Source: Dehalococcoidia bacterium (GTDB taxonomy: Bacteria > Chloroflexota > Dehalococcoidia > DSTF01 > JALHUB01). Taken from it: a stretch of DNA of 41,781 bases. Shown in pieces: positions 1 through 9,076 of the stretch. Each line of letters begins with the position of its first letter. Position 1 is the first letter of the stretch. The stretch spans positions 1 through 41,781 of the forward strand of contig JALHUB010000251.1 of NCBI GenBank assembly GCA_022865685.1, in the 5' to 3' direction. The notes under the pieces are model-generated. The model had not been told where the DNA came from. It worked only from the letters and a program-made list of their open reading frames with translations, and ran no database searches. Position numbers and translations under genes: made by a program.

Positions 1-1188
1 GAGCGCCAGGCGCTCGACGTGCGACGCGACGAGCAGGAGACGGCGCTCGCCCGCATCGATGCTCAGGTCGCCCGCAAGCGTGCCCAGCTCGCCGACCTCG
101 AACGGCAGGTGGCAGCGTCGTCGGAGCGCCTGCGTGAGGCAAACGATACCCTCGCGGAGAAGCGCCGTCGCTGGGCGGACCTGGCCGGCGTGCAGCAACC
201 CGGCGAAGAGGAGCTTGCGCAACTGGAATCGCGGGAGAAAGAGCTGCGCCGGGAGCTGGAGATCGCCGTTTCGCGACGGCGCGATGCTGAAATCGGCCTC
301 CTCGAAGCCCAAAACGACGTCAAGCTGAAGACGGACGAGATCGAGGCGCTGCGCGAAGGCATGGAGGCGGAAGGCCTCACGCCCACCGAGACCGGCGACG
401 TTGTGCCTGTGTCCGGCGGGCCATCTCGCGGTCTCCCCGAATGGCTGGCCGGCGAGCCTGCTCCCTTCGACGAGCCGGAGAGCCGCCTGCCGCCCATTCG
501 CGGCGGCTCGAGCGTCGACCCCGTCGCCCTCAAGGAGCAGATCAGCCACCTGCGCGCCCGCATCCGCTCTCTCGGCCCCGTCGACGCCCAGGCGCCGTCC
601 GACTACGCCGAGAGCCGCCAGCGCTACGACTTTCTCAGCAGCCAGGTCGCCGACCTCGGTCAGGCGGAGGCGATGCTCCAGGAGGCCATCGGCGAGCTGG
701 AGGAGAAGATCAAGGAGCGCTTCGCCGGCGCTTTCCAGAAGGTCGACGAGGAGTTCCAGCGCTATTTCAGCACTTTCTTCGGCGGCGGCACCGCGCGCCT
801 GGTGGAGACGCAGGTGAAAGAGGAAGGCGACGAGCCCGGCATCGAAGTAATGGCGCAGCCGCCCGGGATGCGCGTTGCCAGCCTATCGATGCTCTCCGGC
901 GGCGAGCGCGCGCTCACGGCTGTGTCGCTGCTGTTCGCGCTCCTCCAGACGCGTCCCTCGCCCTTCTGTGTTCTCGACGAGGTCGACGCCATGCTCGACG
1001 AGTCGAACGTGGGACGCTTCGCGGAGGCCGTGAAGAAGCTGGGCGACGCGACACAGTTCATCATCATCACCCACAACCGTCGCACCATCGAGATGGCGGA
1101 CCACATCTACGGCGTCGCCATGTCGAAGGACATGACGTCGAACATCCTCTCGCTCCGCCTCAGCGATCTAACATCCGATAAGAGTTGA
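1..1188 (+). CDS. smc: Chromosome segregation protein SMC, C-terminal part
   Basis: The reading frame is open from base 1, so the gene starts upstream of the window; 395 residues are visible. SMC dimers bridge and compact DNA and help segregate chromosomes, with ScpA and ScpB as partners. The first half is a charged heptad-type coiled coil rich in Glu, Arg and Leu. The C-terminal ATPase half-head follows: the ABC signature LSGGERAL, the Walker B/D-loop stretch CVLDEVDAMLDESN, and the H-loop ITHNRRT near the end. The Walker A half lies outside the window. About 245 bases separate it from ftsY, a common neighbour of smc in bacteria. The family assignment is secure; only the missing N-terminus is unknown. 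Confidence 0.96.
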   Translation, partial: ERQALDVRRDEQETALARIDAQVARKRAQLADLERQVAASSERLREANDTLAEKRRRWADLAGVQQPGEEELAQLESREKELRRELEIAVSRRRDAEIGLLEAQNDVKLKTDEIEALREGMEAEGLTPTETGDVVPVSGGPSRGLPEWLAGEPAPFDEPESRLPPIRGGSSVDPVALKEQISHLRARIRSLGPVDAQAPSDYAESRQRYDFLSSQVADLGQAEAMLQEAIGELEEKIKERFAGAFQKVDEEFQRYFSTFFGGGTARLVETQVKEEGDEPGIEVMAQPPGMRVASLSMLSGGERALTAVSLLFALLQTRPSPFCVLDEVDAMLDESNVGRFAEAVKKLGDATQFIIITHNRRTIEMADHIYGVAMSKDMTSNILSLRLSDLTSDKS

Positions 1189-1206
1189 ACGCTAAAGGGA
1201 GTGAAG

Positions 1207-1250
1207 AGGGGCGAAGCCCCTTTGCCGGGGTTCCAAGGGGTGTCCCCTTG
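1207..1250. repeat. Two tandem perfect hairpins after smc
   Basis: Stem AGGGGC/GCCCCT (1207-1212 with 1216-1221, loop GAA) is followed by TTT. A second perfect stem CAAGGGG/CCCCTTG (1234-1240 with 1244-1250) has loop TGT. The first may act as the smc terminator. The pair also resembles the palindromes in other intergenic gaps of this window. Confidence 0.6.
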
Positions 1251-1364
1251 ATCCCGTAGACCAATCTAGGGTGGGTTGGGTGGGAAGAAAGACGCCCATG
1301 TCTCCCTCAGCGGCAGCGGCCGCACCCACAACCCACGCTCCAACCCGTTGACCAGCTTCGCAAG

Positions 1365-1393
1365 TTGATCCCCCGATCCGCCGATGCTATGAT
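1365..1393 (+). promoter_or_regulatory. Sigma70-type promoter of ftsY
   Basis: The -35 box is TTGATC (1365-1370) and the -10 box is TATGAT (1388-1393), separated by exactly 17 bases. TGC directly before the -10 box makes an extended -10. Transcription should start near 1400, giving a short leader to the TTG start at 1432. Confidence 0.7.
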
Positions 1394-1431
1394 CTCAGCA
1401 CATCGCGTCAGCGAAAGGAGACAGTCTGTCC

Positions 1432-2394
1432 TTGCGTCTATTCCGCAAACAGAACGGCGAAGAGGAGGACGCCAGGAAGACCGAACAGGCCCTCGAACGC
1501 ACCCGAAAGACCTGGTTCTCCCACCTAACCTCTCTCTTTGAACGCTCCCGCATCGATGACTCCCTCTGGGAAGAGCTGGAAGAGCTGCTGATCGGCGCCG
1601 ACGCCGGCGTCGCGACGGCGCAGAAGGTGCTCGAAGACGTGCAGCGTCGCGTCCAGAAGGAGGGCCTAAAAGACCCCAGCGACGTCCGCGACGCCCTCAA
1701 GGACGAGCTCGTCGCCATCCTCGGCACCGCGCAGCCCAGGGGCAAGCTCTGGCGCAACGGCGAAGGTCCCGAGCCGGTCGCCCGGCCCGCTGTAATCCTC
1801 GTCGTCGGCGTCAACGGCACCGGCAAGACGACGAGCATCGGTAAGCTCGCCTACGCCTACCGGCAGGACGACGCCCAGGTGACCATCGCCGCCGCCGATA
1901 CCTTCCGCGCCGCCGCCATCGAGCAGATGCGCGAATGGGGCGACCTCGCGGGCGCCGAGGTCATCGCTCACAAGCAGGGCGCCGACCCGGGCGCCGTCGT
2001 CTTCGACGCGCTGTCCGCCGCCGAGAGCCGCGGCGCCGACGTCCTCATCATCGACACGGCGGGCCGGCTGCACACCAAGTTCAACCTGATGGAAGAGCTG
2101 CGAAAGATTCTGCGTGTCATCCAGCGCAAGGACCCGACAGCGCCGCATGAGGTGCTGCTCGTCCTCGATGCGACGACCGGACAGAACGCGCTCATCCAGG
2201 CGAAGGCCTTCGCGGAAGCGGTCGACGTCACCGCCATCTGCCTCGCCAAGCTGGACGGGACGTCGAAGGGCGGCATGGTCTTCGCGATCTCCGACCAACT
2301 GGGCGTACCGGTGCGCTTCATCGGTACCGGCGAGCGCCCCGAAGACCTGAGCCCGTTTTCGGCCGAGGAGTTCGTTGAAGCGCTGTTTCAGTAG
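1432..2394 (+). CDS. ftsY: Signal recognition particle receptor FtsY
   Basis: FtsY is the membrane-associated GTPase that docks the Ffh/4.5S RNA particle and its ribosome at the Sec translocon. The protein has 320 residues: a short charged N-terminus, a helical N domain (about 25-100) and the NG GTPase domain. GTPase motifs are visible: GVNGTGKTT (126-134), AADTFRAAAIEQ, DTAGRLHTKFN, and LAKLDGTSKGG near the C-terminus. The TTG start is chosen because AAAGGAG lies 11 bases upstream (1414-1420) and no better in-frame start exists. There is no long acidic A domain as in E. coli FtsY, which fits Gram-positive-like and Chloroflexota forms. Confidence 0.96.
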   Translation: MRLFRKQNGEEEDARKTEQALERTRKTWFSHLTSLFERSRIDDSLWEELEELLIGADAGVATAQKVLEDVQRRVQKEGLKDPSDVRDALKDELVAILGTAQPRGKLWRNGEGPEPVARPAVILVVGVNGTGKTTSIGKLAYAYRQDDAQVTIAAADTFRAAAIEQMREWGDLAGAEVIAHKQGADPGAVVFDALSAAESRGADVLIIDTAGRLHTKFNLMEELRKILRVIQRKDPTAPHEVLLVLDATTGQNALIQAKAFAEAVDVTAICLAKLDGTSKGGMVFAISDQLGVPVRFIGTGERPEDLSPFSAEEFVEALFQ

Positions 2395-2482
2395 CGGACG
2401 CAGCCTGCTAGTCTCCTCACGGATGAGGCCCATATCGGCAAGCTCACTCCGACTCGCGACGAAGCCGTAGGGTCGATGCTCT

Positions 2483-4864
2483 ATGCCTGAGACATTTTTC
2501 TGGTGGCTGGCCGTAGAGGTGATGGGCATTGTCGCCTTCCCTCTCGTCTACGCCTTCTTCCCGCGCCTGCCCGATCGCGGCTACGCCTTCGCCAAGCCGT
2601 TCGGCCTGCTTGTCATCGGCTTCGTCTTCTGGATACTGGGCTCGGCCTGGGTCCTGACGAATAACGCCGGCGGCATCGCCTGGGTCGTGCTCATGGTCGG
2701 TGCCACCTCCGGCTACCTCGCCTGGCAACGCCGCGACGAGATTCTCGCCTTCCTGCGCGAAAAGTGGTCGCTCCTCCTCGTGATCGAAGGTCTTTTTATC
2801 CTGGCCCTCGTCCTAGCAGCCTATCTGCGCTCGTTCACGCCGGAGATCAGCGGCACCGAGAAGCCGATGGACTTCGCCTTCCTGAACGCCTCGACGATTA
2901 GCGAGCACTTCGCGCCGAACGACCCCTGGCTCTCCGGCCACACCATCAGCTACTACTATGGCGGCTACTTCCTCGTCGCCATGACCGGCAAGCTGGCGAG
3001 CGTGCCTGCGAGCACCGGCTTTAACCTTGGCCTGGCGATGATCGCCGCCCTCGCCGTCGTCGGCGCCTTCGGCCTCGTCTATAACCTCGTCACCCTGCAC
3101 GAGGAGCGCGCGAAGAAGAAGGCGAAGCTCCTGGGTCCGCCGCTCGTCTTTGGACTGGTCGCCGCTGTTCTGCTGACCATCATTGGCAACCTGGAGGGCC
3201 TCCTTGAGTTCCTGGCGGCCCACGGTGCCGGCGGCAACGGCTTCTGGAACTGGGTCGACATAAAAGGACTGACCAGCGTCGGCAACAGCACGACGAGCTG
3301 GTACCCGACAGAGCACTGGTGGTGGTGGCGCGCCGCGCGCATTGTCTCGCCCGACGCGCCGGAAACGATCACGGAGTTCCCCTTCTTCAGCTTCCTTCTC
3401 GGCGACCTGCACCCGCATGTCATGGCGATACCCTTCGGCCTGCTCGGCATCGCGGCGGCCATCCGCCTGCTGCAGGAGGACGAGGTGCTCGACCTGTCGT
3501 TCTGGGCCGGACACCAACTGCTGCTCGTGGCCCTGGCGATACTGGTGGGCGGTCTGTCCTTCCTCAACACCTGGGACCTGCCGACGTTCTTCTTCCTGCT
3601 GGTCGTCGCGGCGCTCGTGCGCAACTTCCTCGCCCGAAAGCGATGGGATTGGACGCTTCTGAAGCAGACGCTTGGCTTCGCCGTGCCCCTGGGCATCGCG
3701 TCCGTGCTCGCCTACGTCCCGTATCACAAGGCCTTCATCCCGGCATTCGGCTTCGCCAGCCAGGCGAACGGCATTGCGCCCGTCGAGGGCAACGGCACGC
3801 TGCCCTTCCATGCCCTCGTCTTCTGGGGGCCGATGGCGGTCCTCGTGCTTCCTTTCGCCGCCCAGCGATTCGTGGCATCGCTCAAGGGAAGACCCTGGCG
3901 ACCCAACGAGTGGTGGGCCGCCGCCCCGGGAGGTGCGGTTGTCGGCCTCTGGCTGCTCTGGGTGCTGGCCAGGGGCAACTTGGGCGCGGCCATGCCCGAC
4001 CGCGGCAGCGCCTGGCTTACCGCCCTCATTCTGGTGGCCGTCCTGACGCTGCTGGTGGCGACGCTCCGACGCGAGATCGAAGCCTACGCCGCCGCCGAAG
4101 GCTCGCTGGCCGTGGTTGTCGCGCTGATCGCCGGCTCGCTGGCGACGCTGCTCATCCTCGGCGCAGAGTTCTTCTTCATCAAGGACGTCTTCAGCAACCG
4201 CATGAACACGGTGTTCAAACTCTACTATCAGGCCTGGCTCCTGCTCGCGATAAGCGGCGGTTTTGCCCTCTACTACATGGTCATGCACTGGCTGCCACGA
4301 AGGACGGTCTTCTCGGGCTGGAGATACGCCTGGGGAGGCGCCGCGATCGTCATACTGGCGGCGGGACTCGCCTATCCCCTCGGCGCCACGCTTGCCCGCA
4401 CGGAGGACTTCGGCCTGCCGCGCACCCTCGATGGCCTCGCCTGGACAAAGCAGCAAGGCGACTACATGGCTGCCCAATGGCTGTCGGACAACGCGAAGCC
4501 CACTGACGTAATCGTCGAGACGGTCGGGAGCCAATCCATCGGCTACGAGTGGGGCTCCACCGGCCGCATATCCTCCTGGACCGGGCTTTCGACGGTCTAC
4601 GCCTGGCCCGGCCACGAGGTGCAGTGGCGCGGCGGCGACACGCTCACCGCTGGACGGCTGGAGGACGTGGACACCCTCTACACGACGACGAATACCGCCG
4701 ACGTGCAGCGGATCGTCGCCAAGTACGGCATCAACTACATAGTCGTTGGATCGCTGGAGCGGCAGACCTACTCCCAGGCAGCCCTCGAAAAGTTCGACGG
4801 CATGTACCCGGTGGCCTTCCGGTCCGGCGATGTCGTGGTCTACAAGGTGACGCAACAAAGGTAG
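2483..4864 (+). CDS. YYY-motif polytopic membrane protein (DUF2298, Chlor_Arch_YYY family)
   Basis: A 793-residue, very hydrophobic protein with many membrane segments. It carries the signature TISYYYGGYF (YYYG at 157-160) of the Chlor_Arch_YYY family, known from Chloroflexi and some archaea. The family is thought to be involved in transfer of lipid-linked sugars at the membrane, but its reaction is not established. The last 150 or so residues form a soluble domain. The next gene is the Agl23-like partner usually found in the same genomes, often nearby; only 62 bases separate them. The ATG at 2483 has only a weak Shine-Dalgarno sequence (TAGGG). A possible extended -10 (TGC plus TAGTCT, 2409-2414) precedes it. 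Confidence 0.88.
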   Translation: MPETFFWWLAVEVMGIVAFPLVYAFFPRLPDRGYAFAKPFGLLVIGFVFWILGSAWVLTNNAGGIAWVVLMVGATSGYLAWQRRDEILAFLREKWSLLLVIEGLFILALVLAAYLRSFTPEISGTEKPMDFAFLNASTISEHFAPNDPWLSGHTISYYYGGYFLVAMTGKLASVPASTGFNLGLAMIAALAVVGAFGLVYNLVTLHEERAKKKAKLLGPPLVFGLVAAVLLTIIGNLEGLLEFLAAHGAGGNGFWNWVDIKGLTSVGNSTTSWYPTEHWWWWRAARIVSPDAPETITEFPFFSFLLGDLHPHVMAIPFGLLGIAAAIRLLQEDEVLDLSFWAGHQLLLVALAILVGGLSFLNTWDLPTFFFLLVVAALVRNFLARKRWDWTLLKQTLGFAVPLGIASVLAYVPYHKAFIPAFGFASQANGIAPVEGNGTLPFHALVFWGPMAVLVLPFAAQRFVASLKGRPWRPNEWWAAAPGGAVVGLWLLWVLARGNLGAAMPDRGSAWLTALILVAVLTLLVATLRREIEAYAAAEGSLAVVVALIAGSLATLLILGAEFFFIKDVFSNRMNTVFKLYYQAWLLLAISGGFALYYMVMHWLPRRTVFSGWRYAWGGAAIVILAAGLAYPLGATLARTEDFGLPRTLDGLAWTKQQGDYMAAQWLSDNAKPTDVIVETVGSQSIGYEWGSTGRISSWTGLSTVYAWPGHEVQWRGGDTLTAGRLEDVDTLYTTTNTADVQRIVAKYGINYIVVGSLERQTYSQAALEKFDGMYPVAFRSGDVVVYKVTQQR

Positions 4865-4926
4865 CTAGGGTGGAGCGGGCCTATCATTTCCCCGTATACT
4901 AATCGTCGAGGAGCTTGACCGGACTC

Positions 4927-7900
4927 ATGGCAGTCTCTGACGAGCCGAAGAAACCCGCCGTAAGCGTGCAGATATCGTACGCCGGGGTTGTCGCCTGGCT
5001 GAAGACGAACTGGCCCCGGTATTGGGAGCTGAGCGTCTACGCGCTCATCATCCTGGTTGCCGCCGGCCTGCGCTTCTGGGACCTCGGCTCGCGCGCCATC
5101 GGCCACGACGAGAGTTCGCATGCCCAGTATAGCTGGTACCTCTACAACGGCGGCGGCTACACCCATGACCCGATGATGCACGGGCCGTTCAAGTTCCATG
5201 CTGTTGCCCTTATCTGGAAGGGGCTCTCCTTTCTGAGCTCCGCTCCTTTCCTCAGCAACTTCGCGCACTGGGGTCCCGGCGACTACACGGTGCGCATTCT
5301 TGCCGCGATCTTCGGGACGGCGCTCGTCGCGCTGCCGTACTTCTTCCGGGGTCACATCGGCCGGGTGGGCGCGCTCTTCGCCGCTCTTTTCCTCGCCTTC
5401 TCGCCCGTCCTGCTCTTTTTCAGCCGCTTCATCCGTGACGACGTTATCGTCGCCTTTTATACTCTGGCCGTCGTCATCTGCATCTGGCGGTACCTCGCCG
5501 AGCGGCGCAACCTGTACCTCTATCTGATTGCGGGCCTGCTTGCTCTTGGCTTTACCACCATGGAAGCCACCTTCCTGACCTCGACGTTGTTCCTCATTTA
5601 CCTCGATCTGCTCCTCGCCTGGGAGATCCTGAGTCGCGTGCGAGAGCGCATGGAGGTCAGAACCGACGAATCCCAAAAGGCGCCGGATGCGAAATCATCG
5701 CGCCGCGCCAGGAAAAAGGAGATGCCGCCCCCGGCGCCGCAGCGGCAGCCTCCAATATGGCAGTGGGCCCTCACCTTCATTTGCCTCGTGCCCGTGGCCT
5801 GGCTGATCGCTGCCTCCTGGCCTTTTACCGGCAAGTGGCGCGCTCGCTGGGGTCTTGACGATCTGCCTCTCTCCGGCGACCTCCTCATAATCGTGGGGAC
5901 GTTTGCGGGTGTGCAGTTCGCCGCCGGAGTGCAGTTGCTGCCCTTCATTGGCGACAAGGGCTACTACAAGGATGTCGCGGGCAGCGAGGACACACTGATG
6001 AAGATGACGGTGTTCATGCTCCTCGCCGTCTCTGCCTACATCGGCCTGCTCTGGCGACCGCGAACCTGGCTCATCGCCGCCGGCATTTTCTACGCTATCT
6101 TCGTCCTTCTCTTCACGACCTTTTTCACCAACCTCGGTGGCTTCTGGTCGGGAATCTGGGGTTCCTTGGACTACTGGCTCCAGCAGCAGGCCGTCGGACG
6201 CGGCAACCAGCCCGTCTACTACCCCTTCATGATACTGTCGATGTATGAGTTCCTGCCCCTGGTCGTCGCCTTGGCCGGCGGGTTGTGGTTCCTATTGCGA
6301 CGGCAATTTCTCCTGTCGCTCTCCGCGGTGCTCGCTGTCTGCGCCATGGTGTTTGTCTTCTTCACACTCGGCGCATCGCTGGCAGGGATGGTCGTCGTGC
6401 TCGCGGTCTTCGGGGTGGTGCTCTTTGCCCTCCGGCAGGACCTCTTCACCACGTTCCTCATCTTCTGGGCCGTTGGATCGGCCATCGAATTCGCGACCGC
6501 CAGCGAGAAGATGCCGCAACACACCATCTATATGACCCTACCTATAATGGTTCTCGCCGCCAAGTTCCTCGACGGCCTTTTCGAACGATTCCGCGTCTCA
6601 CTGCCACTTCGCTGGCGCAACCCGGAGATGTTTGTGCTCCTGGCCGCCGCCGCCGGTGCCCTATCGATAATCATTCTTTGGACGAGCGCGTTCTCATCGA
6701 CGGGGGCAGTCCTCGCCCTCATTCTGGGCGTCGCCGCCGCCGGCCTGATCGTGCGGGCCATCACCCTTCACGGCGGGCTCCTCGGCGCCCAGACAGCGGC
6801 GGCGCTCGTCATTCCCGCCCTGTTCATATTCACCGTCCGCGACGGCATCCGCACCAACTTCGACCTCGGCACGTGGCCACGGGAAATACTGTCCTACGCC
6901 GACGCGTCGCCGGGCATTCCCCGGGCCCGTGACCAGTTGGTAGGCCTCGCCAACCAGAGCGGCCTTGGCAGGGACTACCCCATCGTGGTGGACTTAGATC
7001 TCGCCTGGCCGATGTCCTGGTACATGCGCGACTATAAGCCGCAGTGGCCCAGCGGCAGCATGGCGCCGCCGATTGCCGGGAGCCTGGTCATACTCAAGAA
7101 CGAGAACCAGTCCTGGATGGAGCCCTACCTCGACCAGTACTACGCGCCGGTGCCAATTAGACACCTGTGGTGGTTCGGCGACGGCCCGCAGTACTACGAG
7201 GGCATCACCGCCGGCGGCTTCGCGGAGAGCCTCTTCGACAAGAGCGTCTGGAACGTCTGGCGCAACTACTTCGTCTGGCGTGACGTGCCCTGGCAGCCGC
7301 CGCCGGACGACGCGTTGGTGTACATCCCGAAGGAGCTCGCAACCGCCGGTGGGACCGCGCTCACGCCGCCGCCGTCGATCCCGACCGTCATGGTCGCGCC
7401 GGAGAGCCGGACGGTCATCGGCGAGGGGGAGCTCAACTCCCCGACAGACGTGAGCGTCGACGCTTCGGGCAACATCTACGTGTCGGATAGCAAGAACAAC
7501 CGTATCCAGGTGTTCGACGGCTCCGGCAAGCCGCTGCGGACGCTCCAGCCTACCGGCGACGAGGCTTTCGTAGAGCCGTGGTCGGTCGCTGTCGGCGCTG
7601 ACGGCAGCATCTACGTCTCAGATACCTGGCACTATGGGATCACCGGTCGTATCGCTAAGTACGATGCTGACCTCAACCCGCTGTGGGCGACGGAGGAATC
7701 GGGAGGCCCGTATGGCCCGCGCGATGTCCTCCCGTTGCCGGACGGCAGCCTCCTCGTCGCCGACACGGGGAATAAGCGCATCCTGAAGCTCGGGCCGGGC
7801 GGCGACACCATCGCTACCTTCGGCAGCAACGGCTCCGCCCCCGGCCAGTTCAACGAGCCGGTCGGCCTGGCGCTTGGTCCCAACGGCGACATCTACGTCG

Positions 7901-8241
7901 CCGATACCTGGAACGGTCGTGTCCAACACTTCGACTCCAGCTTCAAGTACCTGAGCGAGTTCCCGGTGAAGGGATGGGGTAGCACCGAAGTCACGGCCAA
8001 GCCCTACCTGGTCGTCCTGGCGGATGGCCGCGTGATAATCAGCAACCCCGCGAACGGGCGCATCGAGTTGTATGATCAGCAGGGGCAGCCGGTCGTTGCC
8101 TGGGAGCTGCCGGCGGGCACCAGCGGCGTCACAGGACGGCCCGTAGGCCTGGCGCTCGATGAACAGGGGTTCCTGTACATCGCCGATTGCGCCGCCAACG
8201 TGGTCTACCGCCTGCCCGTCGCCGGCTTGACCGGCCCGTAG
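4927..8241 (+). CDS. Agl23-like glycosyltransferase-type membrane protein fused to C-terminal NHL repeats
   Basis: The first ~740 residues form a polytopic membrane domain of the TIGR03663/Agl23-like family, distantly related to PMT mannosyltransferases. The family's invariant N-terminal marks are present: GHDESSH (DE at 61-62) and MMHGP (HGP at 85-87). A cytoplasmic-looking, charged Lys/Arg-rich insert lies around residues 240-275. From about residue 825 to the end there are several NHL-type beta-propeller repeats, each with a D(S/A)xGNIYVSD..NxRIQ-like core. Such propellers bind proteins or glycans outside the cell. The ATG at 4927 is preferred over a TTG at 4915 because GAGGAG (4908-4913) is 13 bases from the ATG and only one base from the TTG. 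A TATACT -10-like box lies at 4895-4900. Its role in envelope glycosylation with the preceding YYY protein is inferred. Confidence 0.85.
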   Translation: MAVSDEPKKPAVSVQISYAGVVAWLKTNWPRYWELSVYALIILVAAGLRFWDLGSRAIGHDESSHAQYSWYLYNGGGYTHDPMMHGPFKFHAVALIWKGLSFLSSAPFLSNFAHWGPGDYTVRILAAIFGTALVALPYFFRGHIGRVGALFAALFLAFSPVLLFFSRFIRDDVIVAFYTLAVVICIWRYLAERRNLYLYLIAGLLALGFTTMEATFLTSTLFLIYLDLLLAWEILSRVRERMEVRTDESQKAPDAKSSRRARKKEMPPPAPQRQPPIWQWALTFICLVPVAWLIAASWPFTGKWRARWGLDDLPLSGDLLIIVGTFAGVQFAAGVQLLPFIGDKGYYKDVAGSEDTLMKMTVFMLLAVSAYIGLLWRPRTWLIAAGIFYAIFVLLFTTFFTNLGGFWSGIWGSLDYWLQQQAVGRGNQPVYYPFMILSMYEFLPLVVALAGGLWFLLRRQFLLSLSAVLAVCAMVFVFFTLGASLAGMVVVLAVFGVVLFALRQDLFTTFLIFWAVGSAIEFATASEKMPQHTIYMTLPIMVLAAKFLDGLFERFRVSLPLRWRNPEMFVLLAAAAGALSIIILWTSAFSSTGAVLALILGVAAAGLIVRAITLHGGLLGAQTAAALVIPALFIFTVRDGIRTNFDLGTWPREILSYADASPGIPRARDQLVGLANQSGLGRDYPIVVDLDLAWPMSWYMRDYKPQWPSGSMAPPIAGSLVILKNENQSWMEPYLDQYYAPVPIRHLWWFGDGPQYYEGITAGGFAESLFDKSVWNVWRNYFVWRDVPWQPPPDDALVYIPKELATAGGTALTPPPSIPTVMVAPESRTVIGEGELNSPTDVSVDASGNIYVSDSKNNRIQVFDGSGKPLRTLQPTGDEAFVEPWSVAVGADGSIYVSDTWHYGITGRIAKYDADLNPLWATEESGGPYGPRDVLPLPDGSLLVADTGNKRILKLGPGGDTIATFGSNGSAPGQFNEPVGLALGPNGDIYVADTWNGRVQHFDSSFKYLSEFPVKGWGSTEVTAKPYLVVLADGRVIISNPANGRIELYDQQGQPVVAWELPAGTSGVTGRPVGLALDEQGFLYIADCAANVVYRLPVAGLTGP

Positions 8242-8277
8242 ACGTCCCCTCTACTATTCGGAAGCCGGGGGCATCCC

Positions 8278-8937
8278 TTGGAAGCCTTTCGCCAGATCGC
8301 CGACGCCCTCCTCACCTTCGCCGACCATCACATCTACGGCGCTCTCTTCCTGCTCCTGTTCCTTGAGGAGGGCGGCATACCCCTTCCGGCGCCCGGCGAC
8401 ACGGTCATCCTCCTCGCCGGCGCCCAGATCGACCGGGGCCAGGCCAGCATCCCGATAGTCGTCCTCCTCGTTGTGATGGCGACGCTCCTGGGTTCCTCCG
8501 TGCTCTACTGGATCTCACGACTGGGTGGGATGCCGGTCGTGCTGCGGCTCTGCCAGGTCCTGCACATAAGAGAGGAGCGACTCGACAAGCCCGGCGCCTG
8601 GATCCGCCGCCATCGCGGCATCGCCATCGTCTTCGGGCGCCTGACGCCGGGCCTGCGTACGATCACGACGATAGCGGCGGGCGTCTTCCAGGTGAACTAC
8701 ACGGCCTTTCTCGCCTATACCGCGCTCTCAGCGACAATCTGGGCGTTGCTGTACATCATTCTCGGCGCTTTCGTGCACAGCTTCTACCGCAACGTGGCCC
8801 ACTACCTCTTCCGCCCGAGCGCTCTGGCGCTCTTGTTGCTCGCGTTCGTGATCGCCGCCGCGACGGTCGCCTTCCGTCGCTGGCGCGCCTCCCGCCGTCG
8901 AGAGCGAGAGCGTCTACTGACCGAACAGCCCCTCTGA
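8278..8937 (+). CDS. DedA family membrane protein
   Basis: A 219-residue protein with the DedA/SNARE-associated pattern. It has an N-terminal hydrophobic stretch, then FLEEGGIPLPAPGDTVILLAG, in which the acidic FLEE and the PxPGD turn are typical. Further on is GRLTPGLRTITTIAAG, with the conserved Arg and Gly residues, followed by two C-terminal membrane helices and an Arg-rich tail. DedA proteins are undecaprenyl-phosphate or phospholipid flippases or proton-dependent membrane-homeostasis proteins. The start is TTG with GGGGG (8267-8271) six bases upstream. It follows the Agl23-like gene by 36 bases and is probably cotranscribed with it, in keeping with a lipid-carrier role. Confidence 0.88.
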   Translation: MEAFRQIADALLTFADHHIYGALFLLLFLEEGGIPLPAPGDTVILLAGAQIDRGQASIPIVVLLVVMATLLGSSVLYWISRLGGMPVVLRLCQVLHIREERLDKPGAWIRRHRGIAIVFGRLTPGLRTITTIAAGVFQVNYTAFLAYTALSATIWALLYIILGAFVHSFYRNVAHYLFRPSALALLLLAFVIAAATVAFRRWRASRRRERERLLTEQPL

Positions 8938-8946
8938 CGCCTTTCA

Positions 8947-8976
8947 TTGACCGCCGTTTTCGCGCCTGCCTATAAT
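8947..8976 (+). promoter_or_regulatory. Sigma70-type promoter for the UPF0104/FAD oxidoreductase pair
   Basis: TTGACC (8947-8952) and a consensus TATAAT (8971-8976) are separated by 18 bases, in the gap after the DedA gene. The predicted start near 8983 leaves a leader of about 95 bases. This is the best promoter match in the window. Confidence 0.75.
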
Positions 8977-9076
8977 GTGTCACGTAGCGCGTCCGAACCT
9001 CTAGGTAGACCCGTCATGCTTGGACGGACGGCGCCCCTGCCCAAACGGTGGGCAGGACACAGAACCGAGGCCCTTC

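Noticed and set aside
2813..4858. 681-codon open frame antisense to the YYY membrane protein
   Set aside because: It is the long open frame expected opposite a GC-rich gene; its translation is low-complexity (Arg/Gly/Glu/His rich) with no family marks, while the sense frame has clear motifs.
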